Positions 11,139 through 21,580 of a stretch of DNA of 64,000 nucleotides are shown in pieces. Under the pieces are notes generated by a model. It ran no database searches. It was not told the DNA's origin and saw nothing but the letters and a program-made list of their open reading frames with translations. Numbering within the stretch: position 1 is the stretch's first letter; every line of letters begins with the position of its first letter. The DNA lies in assembly GCA_036936605.1 (NCBI GenBank), contig JAUPFV010000002.1, forward strand, positions 246,905,305 through 246,969,304. Reading direction: 5' to 3'. This DNA comes from Limnanthes douglasii subsp. nivea (Eukaryota; Streptophyta; Magnoliopsida; Brassicales; Limnanthaceae). A program made the position numbers and the translations under genes.

Positions 11139-11405
11139 ATGGTGTATTTATATAGAATATATTTTTATTTATCCATAGTGCATTTAGTTATTGTTACATC
11201 TCAAGAAGATATTATGTGGAAACTAAAAAACCAAACAATTTTTTTAATAAAAACTAGTTTTATTATTATAGTTAATTACGAATAACATCAAGAGTAACCA
11301 GATCAAAATAAAGCATCAACAATAGGCGGCACTAGTAATTTTATTATCGATACTCCGAAATTACGTAAAATATAAAAAGTAACCAACACAAAATAAATCA
11401 GCTTC

Positions 11406-11672
11406 CCACACCGGTGTAAACGGAACACTAATAGTGGGTATCCACGTATTTCTGTTAATAAACCGTGACACTATAACATCATTTTGATTATATAGTAAGT
11501 AGACTCCATGCCAATTTAATTTATTGTCTATTCAAATCTAGGTCTATATTCTTGTATTCCGCATAATATAATGGGTCTGCATAACTTTTGCTTCATTCCT
11601 AATCGCGTCGTTTATGTAATATTCGATAATGACAATCATGGAATATTATTTCCATGCTGTATTTACTTAGAA
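11406..11672 (-). pseudogene. Pectin methylesterase last-exon copy A
   Basis: The most left-hand near-complete exon copy after the hAT-interrupted unit, aligned through 'accggtgtaaacgg' at its low-coordinate end and 'cgtcgtttatgtaatattcg' at the other. It is more diverged than later copies (a deletion around 11490-11520 and several substitutions), so the reading frame is broken. Identification comes from the consensus of all copies. Confidence 0.65.
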
Positions 11673-11921
11673 TATATGTTTTCTTGTGCATAATGTATTT
11701 AGTTGTTGTTACATCTCAAAATATTATGTAGAAAGTAGAAAATCAAGACTCTACAATTTTTTAAAAAAACTAGTTCTATTATTATAGGTAATTAAGAATA
11801 CCATCAAAAGTAACAAAATCAAAATAAAACATCAACAACACGCGATATTCGTAGTTTTATTATCGATAAACCGAAAACATGCAAAACATAAAAAGTAACC
11901 AACACAAAATAAATTAACTTT

Positions 11922-12220
11922 CCACACCAGGTGTAAACGGAACACTAATAACAGGTAACCATATATCTATGTTCATAAACTGTGGCACTATAAATTAGCA
12001 AAATCATTTGGATCATTTAGCAAATGGACTCCATGCCATTCTACTCTATTTCCTGTCCCGGATCCAGGTCCATAGTTCATGTATTCTGCATAATACAATG
12101 TGTACGCATAACTTTTGATCCATTCCAACCACCCTTCCCGTCAAATCGCATCGTTTATATAAGATTCGATAATGACAATTATCGAATATTATTTGCACGG
12201 TGTATTTACATAGAATATAT
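11922..12220 (-). pseudogene. Pectin methylesterase last-exon copy B
   Basis: Aligned copy of the same exon; 'actccatgcca' at 12026. Substitutions and small indels disrupt the pectinesterase frame, so open frames across it run in other frames. No catalytic core precedes it; the neighbouring DNA is array spacer. Confidence 0.65.
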
Positions 12221-12461
12221 TTTTTCTTGTGCTTAGTGTATTTAGTTGTCATTACAACTCAAGATATTATGTGGAAAGTAGAAAATCATGACTCTCCATT
12301 TTTACAAAAACTAGTTCTATTGTTATAGGTAATTACGAATAGCATCAAGACAAACCAAATCAAAATAAAACATCAACAACAAGCGGCACAGTAGTTCTAT
12401 TATCGATACTAAAAAAATACGTAAAACATAAAAAGTAACCAACACAAAATAAATTAGCTTT

Positions 12462-12740
12462 CCATACCGGTGTAAACGGTACACTAATAGCGGGAAACCA
12501 CATAGTTATGTTAATAAACCATGACACTATAAAATTAGCAACACCATTTTTATTATTTATAAAATAGACTCCATGACACTTTACTTTATTGCATATTCAG
12601 ATCCAGGTCTATAGTTCTTGTATTCCGCATACTACAATGGGTCCGCGTAACTTTTGTTCCATTCCTAAACGCGTCGTTTATGTAAGATTCGATAATGACA
12701 ATCATGGAATATTGTTTCCATGGTGTATTTACATGGATTT
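12462..12740 (-). pseudogene. Pectin methylesterase last-exon copy C
   Basis: Aligned copy; 'gactccatgacactttac' near 12567. The junction to the next unit is irregular: at about 13033 the sequence jumps from the exon's C-terminal part directly into spacer, giving a unit about 140 bp longer than average. Confidence 0.65.
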
Positions 12741-13137
12741 TTTTTTGTGCATAGTGTATTTAGTTGTTGTTACATCTCAAGATATTATGTGGGAAGTAGA
12801 AAATAAGGACTCTACAATTTTACAAAAACTAGTTCTATTGTTATAGGTAATTACGGATAGCATCAAGAGTAACCAAATCAAAATAAAACATCAACAACAA
12901 GCGACACTAGTAGGTTTATTATCGATACTCTAAAAATACATAAAACATAAAAAGTAACCAACACAAAATAAATCAGTTTTCCACACTGGTGTAAACGGAA
13001 CACTAATAGCGGGTAACCACATATTTTTGTTAATAAATCAAAATAAAACATCAACAACACGCGACACTAATAGTTTTATTATCGATACTCCGAAAATACG
13101 CAAAACATAAAAAAGCAAACACAAAATAAATTAACTT

Positions 13138-13432
13138 TCCACACCGGGTGCAAACGGAACACTAATAGGAGGTAACCACATGTCTCTGTTAATAAATTGT
13201 GACGCTATAAATTTACAACATCATATGGATTATTGAGCAAATGTACTCCATGCCATTATACTTTATTTCATGTCCCATATCCAAGTCCATAGTATATCTA
13301 TTATGGATAATACAATGTGTCCGCATAACTTTGTTCCATACCAGCCACTCCACCCATCTAATCACATCGTTTATGTAAGGTTCGATAATGACAATCATCG
13401 AATATTATGTTCATGGTGTATTTACATAGAAT
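13138..13432 (-). pseudogene. Pectin methylesterase last-exon copy D
   Basis: The minus-strand frame begins IVIIEPYINDVIRWVEWL, which corresponds to the pectinesterase segment after the LGRPW motif, before a frame break. The low-coordinate end still has the array's C-terminal exon sequence. Confidence 0.7.
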
Positions 13433-13677
13433 GTATTTTTGCTTGTGCTTAGTATATTTAGGTCTCGTTACATCTCAAGATATTATGCTGAAAGTAGAAA
13501 ATAAGGACTCTACAATTTTATAAAAACTAGTTCTATTATTATAGGTAATCACGAATAACAGCAAGAGTAGCCAAATCAATATAAAGCCTCAACAACAAGA
13601 AACACTAGTAGTTTTATTATCGATACTCCAAAAATACGTAAAACATAAAAAGTAACTAACATAAAATAAATCAGCTT

Positions 13678-13972
13678 TCCACACCGTGTGTAATTCAAAC
13701 ACTAATAGCGGGTAACCACATATCTTTATTAATAAACCCTCACACTATAAACTTAGCAACGCCATTTGGATTATTTAGCAAATGGACTCCATGCCACTTT
13801 ACTCTATTGCCTGTCAAAGATCTAGGTCCATAGTTCTTGTATTCCGCATAATACAATGTTTTCGCGTAACTTTTGCTCCATTCCACCCACCCTTTCCGTC
13901 TAATCGCATCGTTTATGTAAGATTTGGTAATAACAATCATCCGTTATTGTTTCCCTGGTGTATTTACATTAA
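13678..13972 (-). pseudogene. Pectin methylesterase last-exon copy E
   Basis: Long uninterrupted minus-strand frame (13740-13940) reading SYINDAIRRKGWVEW, then TLYYAEYKNYGP and GNRVKWHGVHLLNN. In pectinesterases the corresponding segments are GWLPW, TLYYAEY-N-GPG and NRVKWPGY--. The residues equivalent to LGRPWK lie just upstream, but the catalytic Arg position is Thr, so the exon copy could not contribute an active site. Confidence 0.85.
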
Positions 13973-14356
13973 ATATATTTTTGCTTGTGCATAATGTAAT
14001 TAGTTTTTGTTACATCTCAAGATGTTATGTGGAAAGTAGAAAGTCAGGACTCTACAATTTAAAAAAAAACTAGTTCTATAATAATAGCATCAACAGTAAC
14101 CAAATCAAAATGAATTATCAACAACAAGTGACACTAGGTGTTTTATTTAGTTGTTGTTACATCTCAAGATATTATGTGGAAAGTATAAAATGTGGACTCT
14201 AGATTTTTTATAAAAACCAGTTATATTATTATAGGTAATTACAAATAACATCAAGAGTAACCAAATCAAAATACAACATCAATAATAAGCGATACTAGTT
14301 TTATTATCGATACTCCGTAAATACGTAAAACATAAAAAGTAACTAACACAAAATAA

Positions 14357-14655
14357 TCAGCTTATGACACCGTATGTAAATGGAACACTAATAGCGGGTA
14401 ACCGCATATATCTGTTAATAAACCATGACACTATAAAATTAGCAACATTATTTGAATTATTTAGCAAATGGACTCCATGCCACTTTACTCTATTGTCTGT
14501 CTCGAATCCAAGTTCATAGTTCTTGTATTCTGTATAATACAATGTTTTTGTGTAACCTTTTCTCCATTCTAGCCACCATTCCCATCTAATCGCATCGTTT
14601 ATATAAGATTTGATCATAAAAATCATCGAATATTGTTTCCATGGTGTATTTACAA
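14357..14655 (-). pseudogene. Pectin methylesterase last-exon copy F, frame intact to natural stop
   Basis: Minus-strand frame 14357-14626 covers the pectinesterase C-terminus to a stop codon. It contains AIRWEWWLEW, TLYYTEYKNYELG, VKWHGVHLLNNSN and ends LPAISVPFTYGVIS. Family members typically end WLPATGVPFT-GL, so the stop is in the expected place. Upstream, one codon frame reads V-N-T-P-W-K-Q-Y-S where functional enzymes have LGRPWK-YS, losing the catalytic Arg. No pectinesterase catalytic domain or pro-region precedes it. Confidence 0.87.
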
Positions 14656-15062
14656 AAAATATATTTTTACTTGTGCATAATGTATTTAGTTGTTGTTACA
14701 TCTCAAGATATTATGTGGAAAGTAGAAAGTCCGGACTCTACAATATCAAAAAACTAGTTCTATTATTATAGGTAATTACGAATAACATCAAGAGTAACCA
14801 AATTAAAATAAATTATCAACAAAAGGGACACTAGTAGTTTAATTTAGTTGTTGTTACATCTCAAGATATTATGTGGAAAGTAAACAATTAGGAGTCTACA
14901 ATTTTACAAAAACTAGTTTTATTATTATAGGTAATTACAAAAAACATCAAGAGTAACCAAATAAAAATAAAACATCAACAACAAGCGATACTAGTAGTTT
15001 TACTATCGATATTCTTGAAATACGTATAACATAAAAAGTAACTAACACAAAATAAATCAGTT

Positions 15063-15360
15063 TTTCGCACCGTGTGTAAATGAAACACTAATAGCGGGTA
15101 ATCACATATCTCTGTTAATAAACCGTGACACTATAAAATTAGCAACATCATTTGGATTATTTAGTAAATGGACTCCATGCCACTTTACTCTATTGCCTGT
15201 CCGAGATCTAGGTCCGTAGTTCTTGTATTCCGCATAATACAATGTTTCCGCATAAATTTTGCTCCATTCCAGCCATCCTTCCCGTCTAATCGCATCGTTT
15301 ATGTAAGATTTGATAATGACAATCATCGAATATTGTTTCCATGGTGTATTTACATAGAAT
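15063..15360 (-). pseudogene. Pectin methylesterase last-exon copy G
   Basis: Frame 15102-15326 on the minus strand reads SYINDAIRREGWLEW, TLYYAEYKNYGPRS, NRVKWHGVHLLNNPND and FIVSRFINRDM. This is the best-preserved match to the pectinesterase C-terminal region. It is the array copy nearest the copia insertion. The upstream segment again has T in place of the R of LGRPW. Confidence 0.87.
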
Positions 15361-15416
15361 ATATTTTTGCTTGTGCATTGTATATTTAGTTGTTGTTACA
15401 TCTCAAGATATTATGT

Positions 15417-15628
15417 TGTTAGAATATTCAGTGTATTAATGTTAGAATATTCAGTATATTAAGTTTCCTTGTATATGCCTCTAAGTTCTCTATATATTGA
15501 GAGCCTTACTTGGGTTTGCATTATAAAAATAAAAATACAAAAAGGATTGATGTTTCTTAGTAACTGATTACGCCCCCACTGTGTCTCTGTCTCTTTAAGC
15601 CGCTTCCTGCGGCTAATTTTTTTTAACA
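15417..15628 (+). repeat. copia 5' LTR with duplicated terminus
   Basis: Begins TGTTAGAATATTCAG and ends TTAACA, directly before the primer binding site. The first 22 bp or so are present twice in tandem (15417 and 15440), so the LTR carries an extra copy of its own end. A 'tatatattgagagcc' tract near 15490 is a candidate TATA region. Confidence 0.88.
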
Positions 15629-15678
15629 TGGTATTAGAGCACGTGTGATTCTAGGAATTCTGAACATCCTCAAAAAAG

Positions 15679-16640
15679 ATGGCTGGCAATGAAGTCGTGG
15701 TCAGTCAAATTCTTGATGAATTAACAATGCAGATTGCTGCCATTCTGAGAAATAGTCTCGGAACACAACAACAAACAACTAATCCCAAGAATTTATCCCT
15801 AGGGATTAAACTCGGTGGTGAAAACTATGCGCTATGGGAAAACCTAATGAAGAAAGAAATTGGGGGAAGGGGGAGAGGGTTCTCACATTACAGGGGAGCC
15901 GACACCTCCATCCAAAACTGACAACACATATACAAGGTGGGAACAAGATGATCAATGTGTTTTCACATGGATTATCCAGAATCTTGAATCCAGCTTGGTG
16001 AATAATATCTCGCAATATCCCACTGCAATAGCCCTCTGGGATGGGTTAGCCACCACATACGGTTCTGGTACAGATTCGTTACAGGTGTTTGACCTTTATA
16101 AGAGGGCTAATTCATTAATGCAAGGGTCCGATACACTAGAAGACTTGTGGAATAAACTGCAGAACATCTGGATATCTATAGATAGACGAGATCTGAACCC
16201 TATGAAAGACCCAAAAGACATTCAGATCTACAATAAGAAGACTCAAGAACAAAGACTCTATCAATTGCTAATGGTAATTAATGACAATCTGGAACCAGTC
16301 AAGAGAGATATCCTGAAAAAGGGTCCTCTTCCTTTCGTGGAAACATCATATGCTACAATACGAAGGGAAGTTGCCAGGCTTGATATACCAAAATCAAGTT
16401 CTTCTGATAGTGACTCGATTGAAATTGGAATGGGTTTGGCTGCTAAAGATTCTGCACAGAGGTTTAAATTCCGATCCAAAGAGAAAGAAGATAAATCCAA
16501 GTTGTATTGCACTCATTGTGGGATGAAGAAACACACTAAAGAGACATGTTTCCAGCTGGTTGGCTATCCAAAACATGGTGGGAGGACGGTCATAAGGAGA
16601 AAAATAACCAGCGTTTCAGATCTAATGTCAAACGGGCTTC
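15679..16640 (+). pseudogene. copia gag with CCHC zinc knuckle (frameshifted)
   Basis: Starts at ATG 15679 (MAGNEVVVSQ). The text KLGGENYALWENLM is the usual copia gag N-terminal 'KL-G-NY--W' signature. A frame change near 15860-15900 moves the reading to the frame that continues to 16708, with WEQDDQCVFTWI and LWDGLATTYG. Close to the C-terminus lies CTHCGMKKHTKETC, a CX2CX4HX4C nucleic-acid-binding knuckle. Another frame change around 16600 leads into the protease. Confidence 0.9.
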
Positions 16641-16935
16641 GTCTACAAGTGGCGGTGAAGATCCGACTAAAAATGAGCAAAGAAGTGGCACTGGTTTTGG
16701 AGGAATGACGGCGAACTCCTATGAAAAACTTGGAGGTAAAGTGTTTGAGAAATCAATGAATTGGATCTTTGATTGCGGGGCTACGAACACCATGTCTTAT
16801 GATCTTAAAGACTTTGGTGACATGTCATCTCCAAAGAAGTCCCATATTGAGACTGCTAGTGGAGAAATTTGTGAAGTCAAAGAGGGAGGTTCAATTATTG
16901 TTTCGGAAAAAATGGAAATTAAAAACTGCCTCTAA
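16641..16935 (+). pseudogene. copia aspartic protease relic
   Basis: Contains WIFDCGATNTMSYD, which aligns with the copia protease active-site block W-DSGA(T/S)-HM. The Ser/Thr of the D(S/T)G triad is Cys here, although the catalytic Asp is kept. The frame ends at a stop at 16933-16935, before the gag-pre-integrase region. Confidence 0.85.
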
Positions 16936-16974
16936 ATTCCTCCACTATCCTTACAGTTATTATCTGTTAGTCAA

Positions 16975-18420
16975 GTGACAAAACAACTCAACTGTGTGGT
17001 TCTTATGTATCCATTTTTTTGCATTTTACAGGACATTCGTATGAAGGAGATCATTGGGCGTGGTACTGAACAAGGAGGTCTCTATTATGCTGATGAGGTA
17101 GTTCATAAGGGACATGCCATGCTTGCTCACGGAACAACCGAAAGGCAACATTGGTTATGGCACCGACGACTTGGTCATCCTTCTTTTAGTTATCTTAAAA
17201 GTTTGTTTCCTAGTCTTTTTTGAATAATTCCATTCATGAGAAATGTGAAACCTGCATTCTTGCAAAAAATCGTAGGGTCTCATTTAACCAAAGTAATACT
17301 AGAGTTGATTATGCTTTTTCACTAATCCATTTTGATGTTTGGGGTCCAACGCCAAATTCTACTAACAATCAAATCAGATACTTTGTTTTATTTGTGGATG
17401 ATTTCTTAAGAATGACTTGGATATACTTCATGAAACATAAATCGGAAGTACCAGAAATATTTGTTTGTTTTTACAAAATGATTTTGACTCAATTTGGAAA
17501 AAAAATACAGATTCTGTATTCTGATAATGGAACAGAGTTTGTCAACCAAACAATGCATAATTTTTTCAAAACAAATGGTCTTATCCATCAAACCACTTGT
17601 CCAAACACACCTAAACAAAACGGTACTTCAGAACGAAAAACCGTACTTTACTTGTAAAAACTCGTGCTATTATGATTGAATCTAGAGTTGCTCATTCTCT
17701 TTGGCCAGAAGCTCTTGCTACAACCACGTATCTTGCAAATCGTCTACCAACCCGATGTCTAGGAAATAAAACTCCATTACAAGTGTTTGCCACCCAAGTT
17801 ACAATTTCATCTGTTATGACCTTACCACCTCGTGTCTTTGGTTGTTCGGTGTTTGTTCATATCCCTAAAACTAGTCCAAACAAACTTAATCCATGTGCTG
17901 AAAAGTGTGTATTCGTTGGGTACGGTGTTCATCAAATGGGATATCGGTGTTACAATCCGGTTACTCGTCGAATCCATTCACCATGGACTGTGACTTCTTA
18001 GAATCCGATTATTTTTTTGACCACCAATCTCGTGCTCAGGGGGGGAAAGTAAGTCAATCACTCGACTGGTTGCTATATGAAAGTTACTTTGAGGATGTGC
18101 TGACAAAGTCGGTAGATGGCGCCACCGAACACGCATCTTCTAACATAAAGGAGACTGACGAAGCAGTTCTTACCACCAATGATTCTCCTGAAGATAATGT
18201 CCAACAAAATATAAATGCCATGGATACTACCAGTGAATCAGCCGAAGAAAATGTCCATCAAGAGGTAAACAATTTACAATGTCATAATTCACAAAATGCT
18301 ACTGAACATGACATTTCAGGAAGTTCATTTGTTGAAACTCAAACTCCGGTTCTTCCCCCAAGAAAAAATAGAAGGGGTATTCACCGGAACACGTTCCTCG
18401 TGCTTTTACATATCCGGTAA
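16975..18420 (+). pseudogene. copia integrase relic
   Basis: HWLWHRRLGHPSFSYL followed by KCETCILAK forms the HHCC zinc-binding N-terminus, interrupted by a stop at 17221. The catalytic core keeps all three acidic residues in context: HFDVWGP, YSDNGTEF and QNGTSERK (DD35E). After about 17657 the frame shifts to ESRVAHSLWPEAL...TTYLANRLP and the C-terminal VFGCSVFVHIP segment, then to the acidic linker that precedes reverse transcriptase. Confidence 0.92.
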
Positions 18421-18515
18421 AAACGGACATGAAAGGAATGACGAAGATTGCAAATGCGTTTTCAGCTACTATTCTCTCTGAACAAATCCCTAAAACAGCT
18501 TAAGAAGCTAAGAAG

Positions 18516-19540
18516 ATGACTAAATGGCATGAGGCAATGAATACCGAAATGGAAGCTCTAAAAAGGAATGGTACATGGGAGAATTGTGTGTTACCACAAG
18601 GGAAGAAAGTAGTCGGGTGTAGATGGGTGTTTAATATAAGATATAAATCCGATGGCACCATTGAGCGACACAAGGCAAGATTGGTTGTCAAAGGATATAC
18701 ACAAACATATGGCATAGACTACTCTGAAACGTTCTCTCCGGTTGCAAAGATTGACACTATCAGAGTTTTACTTTCAATAGTCGCGAATAAAGATTGGCCT
18801 CTTCATCAATTTGATGTAAAGAATGCTTTCTTACACGGAGACTTGGAATAAGAGGTATATATGGAACCCCCACCAGGGTTCTTTAATGGTTTTCAAGAAA
18901 ATGAGGTATGTAAACTGAAAAGGGCATTATATGGGCTCAAACAGTCTCCTCGTGCTTGGTTTGGGAGATTTACAATGGCAATGAAGCAGTATAGCTACAA
19001 ACAGAATAATAGGGATCATACTTTGTTTTACAAAAAGAGAGGAGAATTAGTCACTTTTCTTATAATATGTGTCGACGATATGATTATAACGGGGAATGAC
19101 GAAGAAGAAATTAGCTCTCTTAGGAAAAACCTCTTCAAGGAGTTCGAAATGAAAGACCTTGGGGGATTGAAGTATTTCCTAGGATTCGGGGTTCTTAGGT
19201 CAAGAGGAGGGATTTACATCTCCCAACGGAAATATATATTGGATTTATTAGCTGAAGTTGGCATGGTGGATTGCAAACCAAATGACACTCCTATGGTTGT
19301 GAATCACAAACTAAAGATAATTGAAGGGGCCAGACCAGCGAGTAAAGAAAGGTACCAAAGGTTGGTGGGAAAATTGATCTACCTGGCTCACACTCGACCC
19401 GACATTGCATACGCGGTGCGAGTAGTTAGTCAGTTCATGCATCATCCTCAGGAACACCATATGGAGGAGGATTATTCGATATCTCAAAGGCACACGAGGA
19501 AGAGGCATAATTTTTAAGAAAAATGAACACCTTGATGTTG
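18516..19540 (+). pseudogene. copia reverse transcriptase and partial RNase H
   Basis: 18516-18851 contains [31 protein letters not shown] and [13 protein letters not shown] (first catalytic Asp). A single in-frame stop at 18849 separates it from 18861-19517, with ALYGLKQSPRAW, VDDMIITGND (catalytic VDD; YVDD is usual) and MKDLGGLKYFLG. The RNase H start, TRPDIAYAV, is present, then the frame shifts near 19460 and homology ends after a phrase equivalent to GIIFKKNEHLDVV. Catalytic RNase H residues downstream are missing. Confidence 0.93.
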
Positions 19541-19545
19541 TGCCA

Positions 19546-21580
19546 CGTGACAGCTTTAAGAATAGATTTTTATTATAGATTTTGTCTACTAAGTTATTGT
19601 CAATAATACACATTTAGAATTGTACCTATAATATTCAAATCTAAATGATGGATATTAATGATAAAAAATTGAAAAACCAAACAAAAATTTCTATTGTTTG
19701 AACTGTCACTTAAAAATTCTTAAATGTTCGCGCTTATGAGAGTACTAAACATGCAAAATTTAATAAAACTAAAAAAAATAATTTAAAACAAAGGCGAATT
19801 ATAATAACTATTGATATTTAACCTTAAAATATGTAAATCGGAGAACGACTACCCTAATAGCTCTGCGTTATGTCTTTGTGGTTCATACCAACCCTAATCC
19901 ATGAATTTTAGCCGTAGATTAGAAGAAGTTTCAAAAATATTTCAAATTCGAACCGCCTATCAAATGAAGCACCTCTACCAAGCCCATCAAAGAAGAAACC
20001 GGTGGGCTAAAACATCGGAGGGAAGCAGCTGGCTTGACACTTTATCGATCCAAATTAAGAAGAGCTTTGGATCAAGGAGCTAAGGTACATTTATGTGTTC
20101 TATTCCCAACGAATATTAACCCCTAATTATGCTTCCCAATATGCCAAGAAAATCAACCACGGGCATGTGGCAAACATGCTTATAACATCGATACGATTTT
20201 TACCGATTTCGGAACAATTGGAGTTTGGACAACAACGCACTACTCCCTTGATTCAACAAATCTAAACTTGTCTAAGTCTCCTACATATTTATGTTGGTTT
20301 TTCCTTTAACTTCTTCATCAAGATTTTGTTAAATCTTTTGATAGTAAAATTTATTTTTATTTCTTCATCTAAAAGCGTTTTTGTAAGGATCCTAATATTA
20401 TGGTGTTTCCTTTTTTGTTTTTTTTATTATTTTATTTTCCGTCCTCGAACAACCGACTCTTAAAATATATCTATAATATTTTAATTTTTATATTTGATAA
20501 TTTATTAAAAATTAAAATAAAAAATATTGATCTTCCAAAATTTCAAGTCAGATTTAAATACACGATTCCAAAAATTGATCTGTATTTTATATGTTTTTAT
20601 TTTATCAAAAACTTCAAAATAAAAACTAATTTTGAGATATTGTTTCCACCCTTAATCCACTTAAAATTTAAAATAACAATAGATTTTAAAATCAATTGGA
20701 TTTTACAAAATTCAATAAAAAATTGACATTTAATCGATGTTTCGTATTATAAATTAGTTTTTTAGAATCCCGTTAGTTTATAAGATTGTATTTTTTATTT
20801 TCGATTCTATAATTTTTATTTTTGTTTTCTAAGTTATTAATTTTAAAAGATAAGAATATATGAATTTGTTTGTTGGTTGTTCGAATTATTCTGTTCTTAT
20901 ATTATTATTTTTGTTAGTTAGAAATAGACAAAACTATATTTAAAAAAATAAAAATAAAAATGTTTTTATGAGTTTGTTTAAATTTTAATTTTTTGTTCAA
21001 AATTTATAAATTATTATATTTCAAAGGCAATCTAACAATAATCATCCAACATCAAACTTATTTACCAATAACAACCCAAGGTTCGATAAAGTACAAATAG
21101 CCATATGATTTTAAATTAAAAGTACCGATAACCACATGTACTTTTTAAAATAGTAATTATACCCATATTTTATCTTTATGAGTAGTTTTTTTATATTCTC
21201 TTTTTTTGCTCATTTCTAGTTGTTTTTATATTTGATCAATTTTTCCACAATTTACGATCACTTCTTTGTTTTTCTTTCGATCAATTTCATTTGATCTTTT
21301 GAAATTATCGATCGTTTATCAACTCAGGTTGTAATCATTTTTTTGTTCTTTCTTCGATTAGTTTTGTGTGTCATCCTACGATTATCGATCTGTTATCAAT
21401 TCAAGTGATTTTCGTTTTTTGTTTTTTATTATTTTTGTTCGTGTCGAATTATTGTGTGGTTGGTTAATTATTTATATGATTTTTTATAATGTCGTTTTTT
21501 TGATTTCATACATTCACGTAATCTTTTTGGCAATTATCTAAAATGAGTGATTTCAAGAAAATATATTTGGGAATTTTTTG
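19546..21580. other. Intergenic DNA, no recognised gene
   Basis: Starts at the truncation point of the copia element. The frame 19901-20083 (MNFSRRLEEVSK...) and the hydrophobic frame 20400-20726 match nothing I know; the second is A/T-driven low complexity. Around 21080-21170 an element-end-like phrase occurs (acaaatagccatatg, then accgataaccacatg), possibly the terminal inverted repeat of the Mutator relic that follows, but I could not find its partner. Confidence 0.45.

Larger units (their letters stand above)
10310..15416 (-). repeat. Tandem array of pectinesterase-exon units (about 540-700 bp)
   Basis: The phrase 'actccatg.ca' recurs at about 11505, 12026, 12567, 13246, 13783, 14470 and 15170, giving unit lengths near 521, 541, 679, 537, 687 and 700 bp. 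Each unit has two parts. One is about 290 bp and encodes, on the minus strand, the C-terminus of a pectin methylesterase. The other is a spacer beginning 'agttgttgttacatctcaag' and ending 'aacacaaaataaatcagctt'. The longer units contain part of the spacer twice (for example starts near 14003 and 14150, and 14690 and 14842), so two repeat levels exist. Members remain clearly alignable but differ by many substitutions. The left end is interrupted by an hAT-type insertion and the right end by a copia LTR. Confidence 0.9.
15417..19545 (+). mobile_element. Ty1/copia element, 5' LTR present, 3' end truncated
   Basis: Domain order is gag, protease, integrase, reverse transcriptase, RNase H, the copia order. 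The element starts with a 212-bp LTR (15417-15628) directly followed by a primer binding site (15629-15640, TGGTATTAGAGC) like those complementary to initiator Met-tRNA. The homology stops inside RNase H, at about 19545, and no 3' LTR follows. It is inserted in the pectinesterase array: the left flank 'atattatgt' is array sequence. Several frameshifts and stops make it non-functional. Confidence 0.93.

Noticed and set aside
10310..15416. Regularly repeated units that might suggest a CRISPR-like array or a cluster of functional pectinesterase genes
   Set aside because: Units are about 540-700 bp and diverged, in a plant genome, and contain only the last exon of a pectinesterase with frameshifts and a lost active-site Arg. 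Neither a CRISPR array nor working genes.
19901..20083. 60-codon frame with basic, helical-looking translation
   Set aside because: No homology recognised and no gene structure; kept only in the intergenic description.
20400..20726. 108-codon hydrophobic frame
   Set aside because: The composition (Phe, Ile, Lys, Leu, Asn) is what random AT-rich DNA gives; no motif, no neighbouring gene signals.
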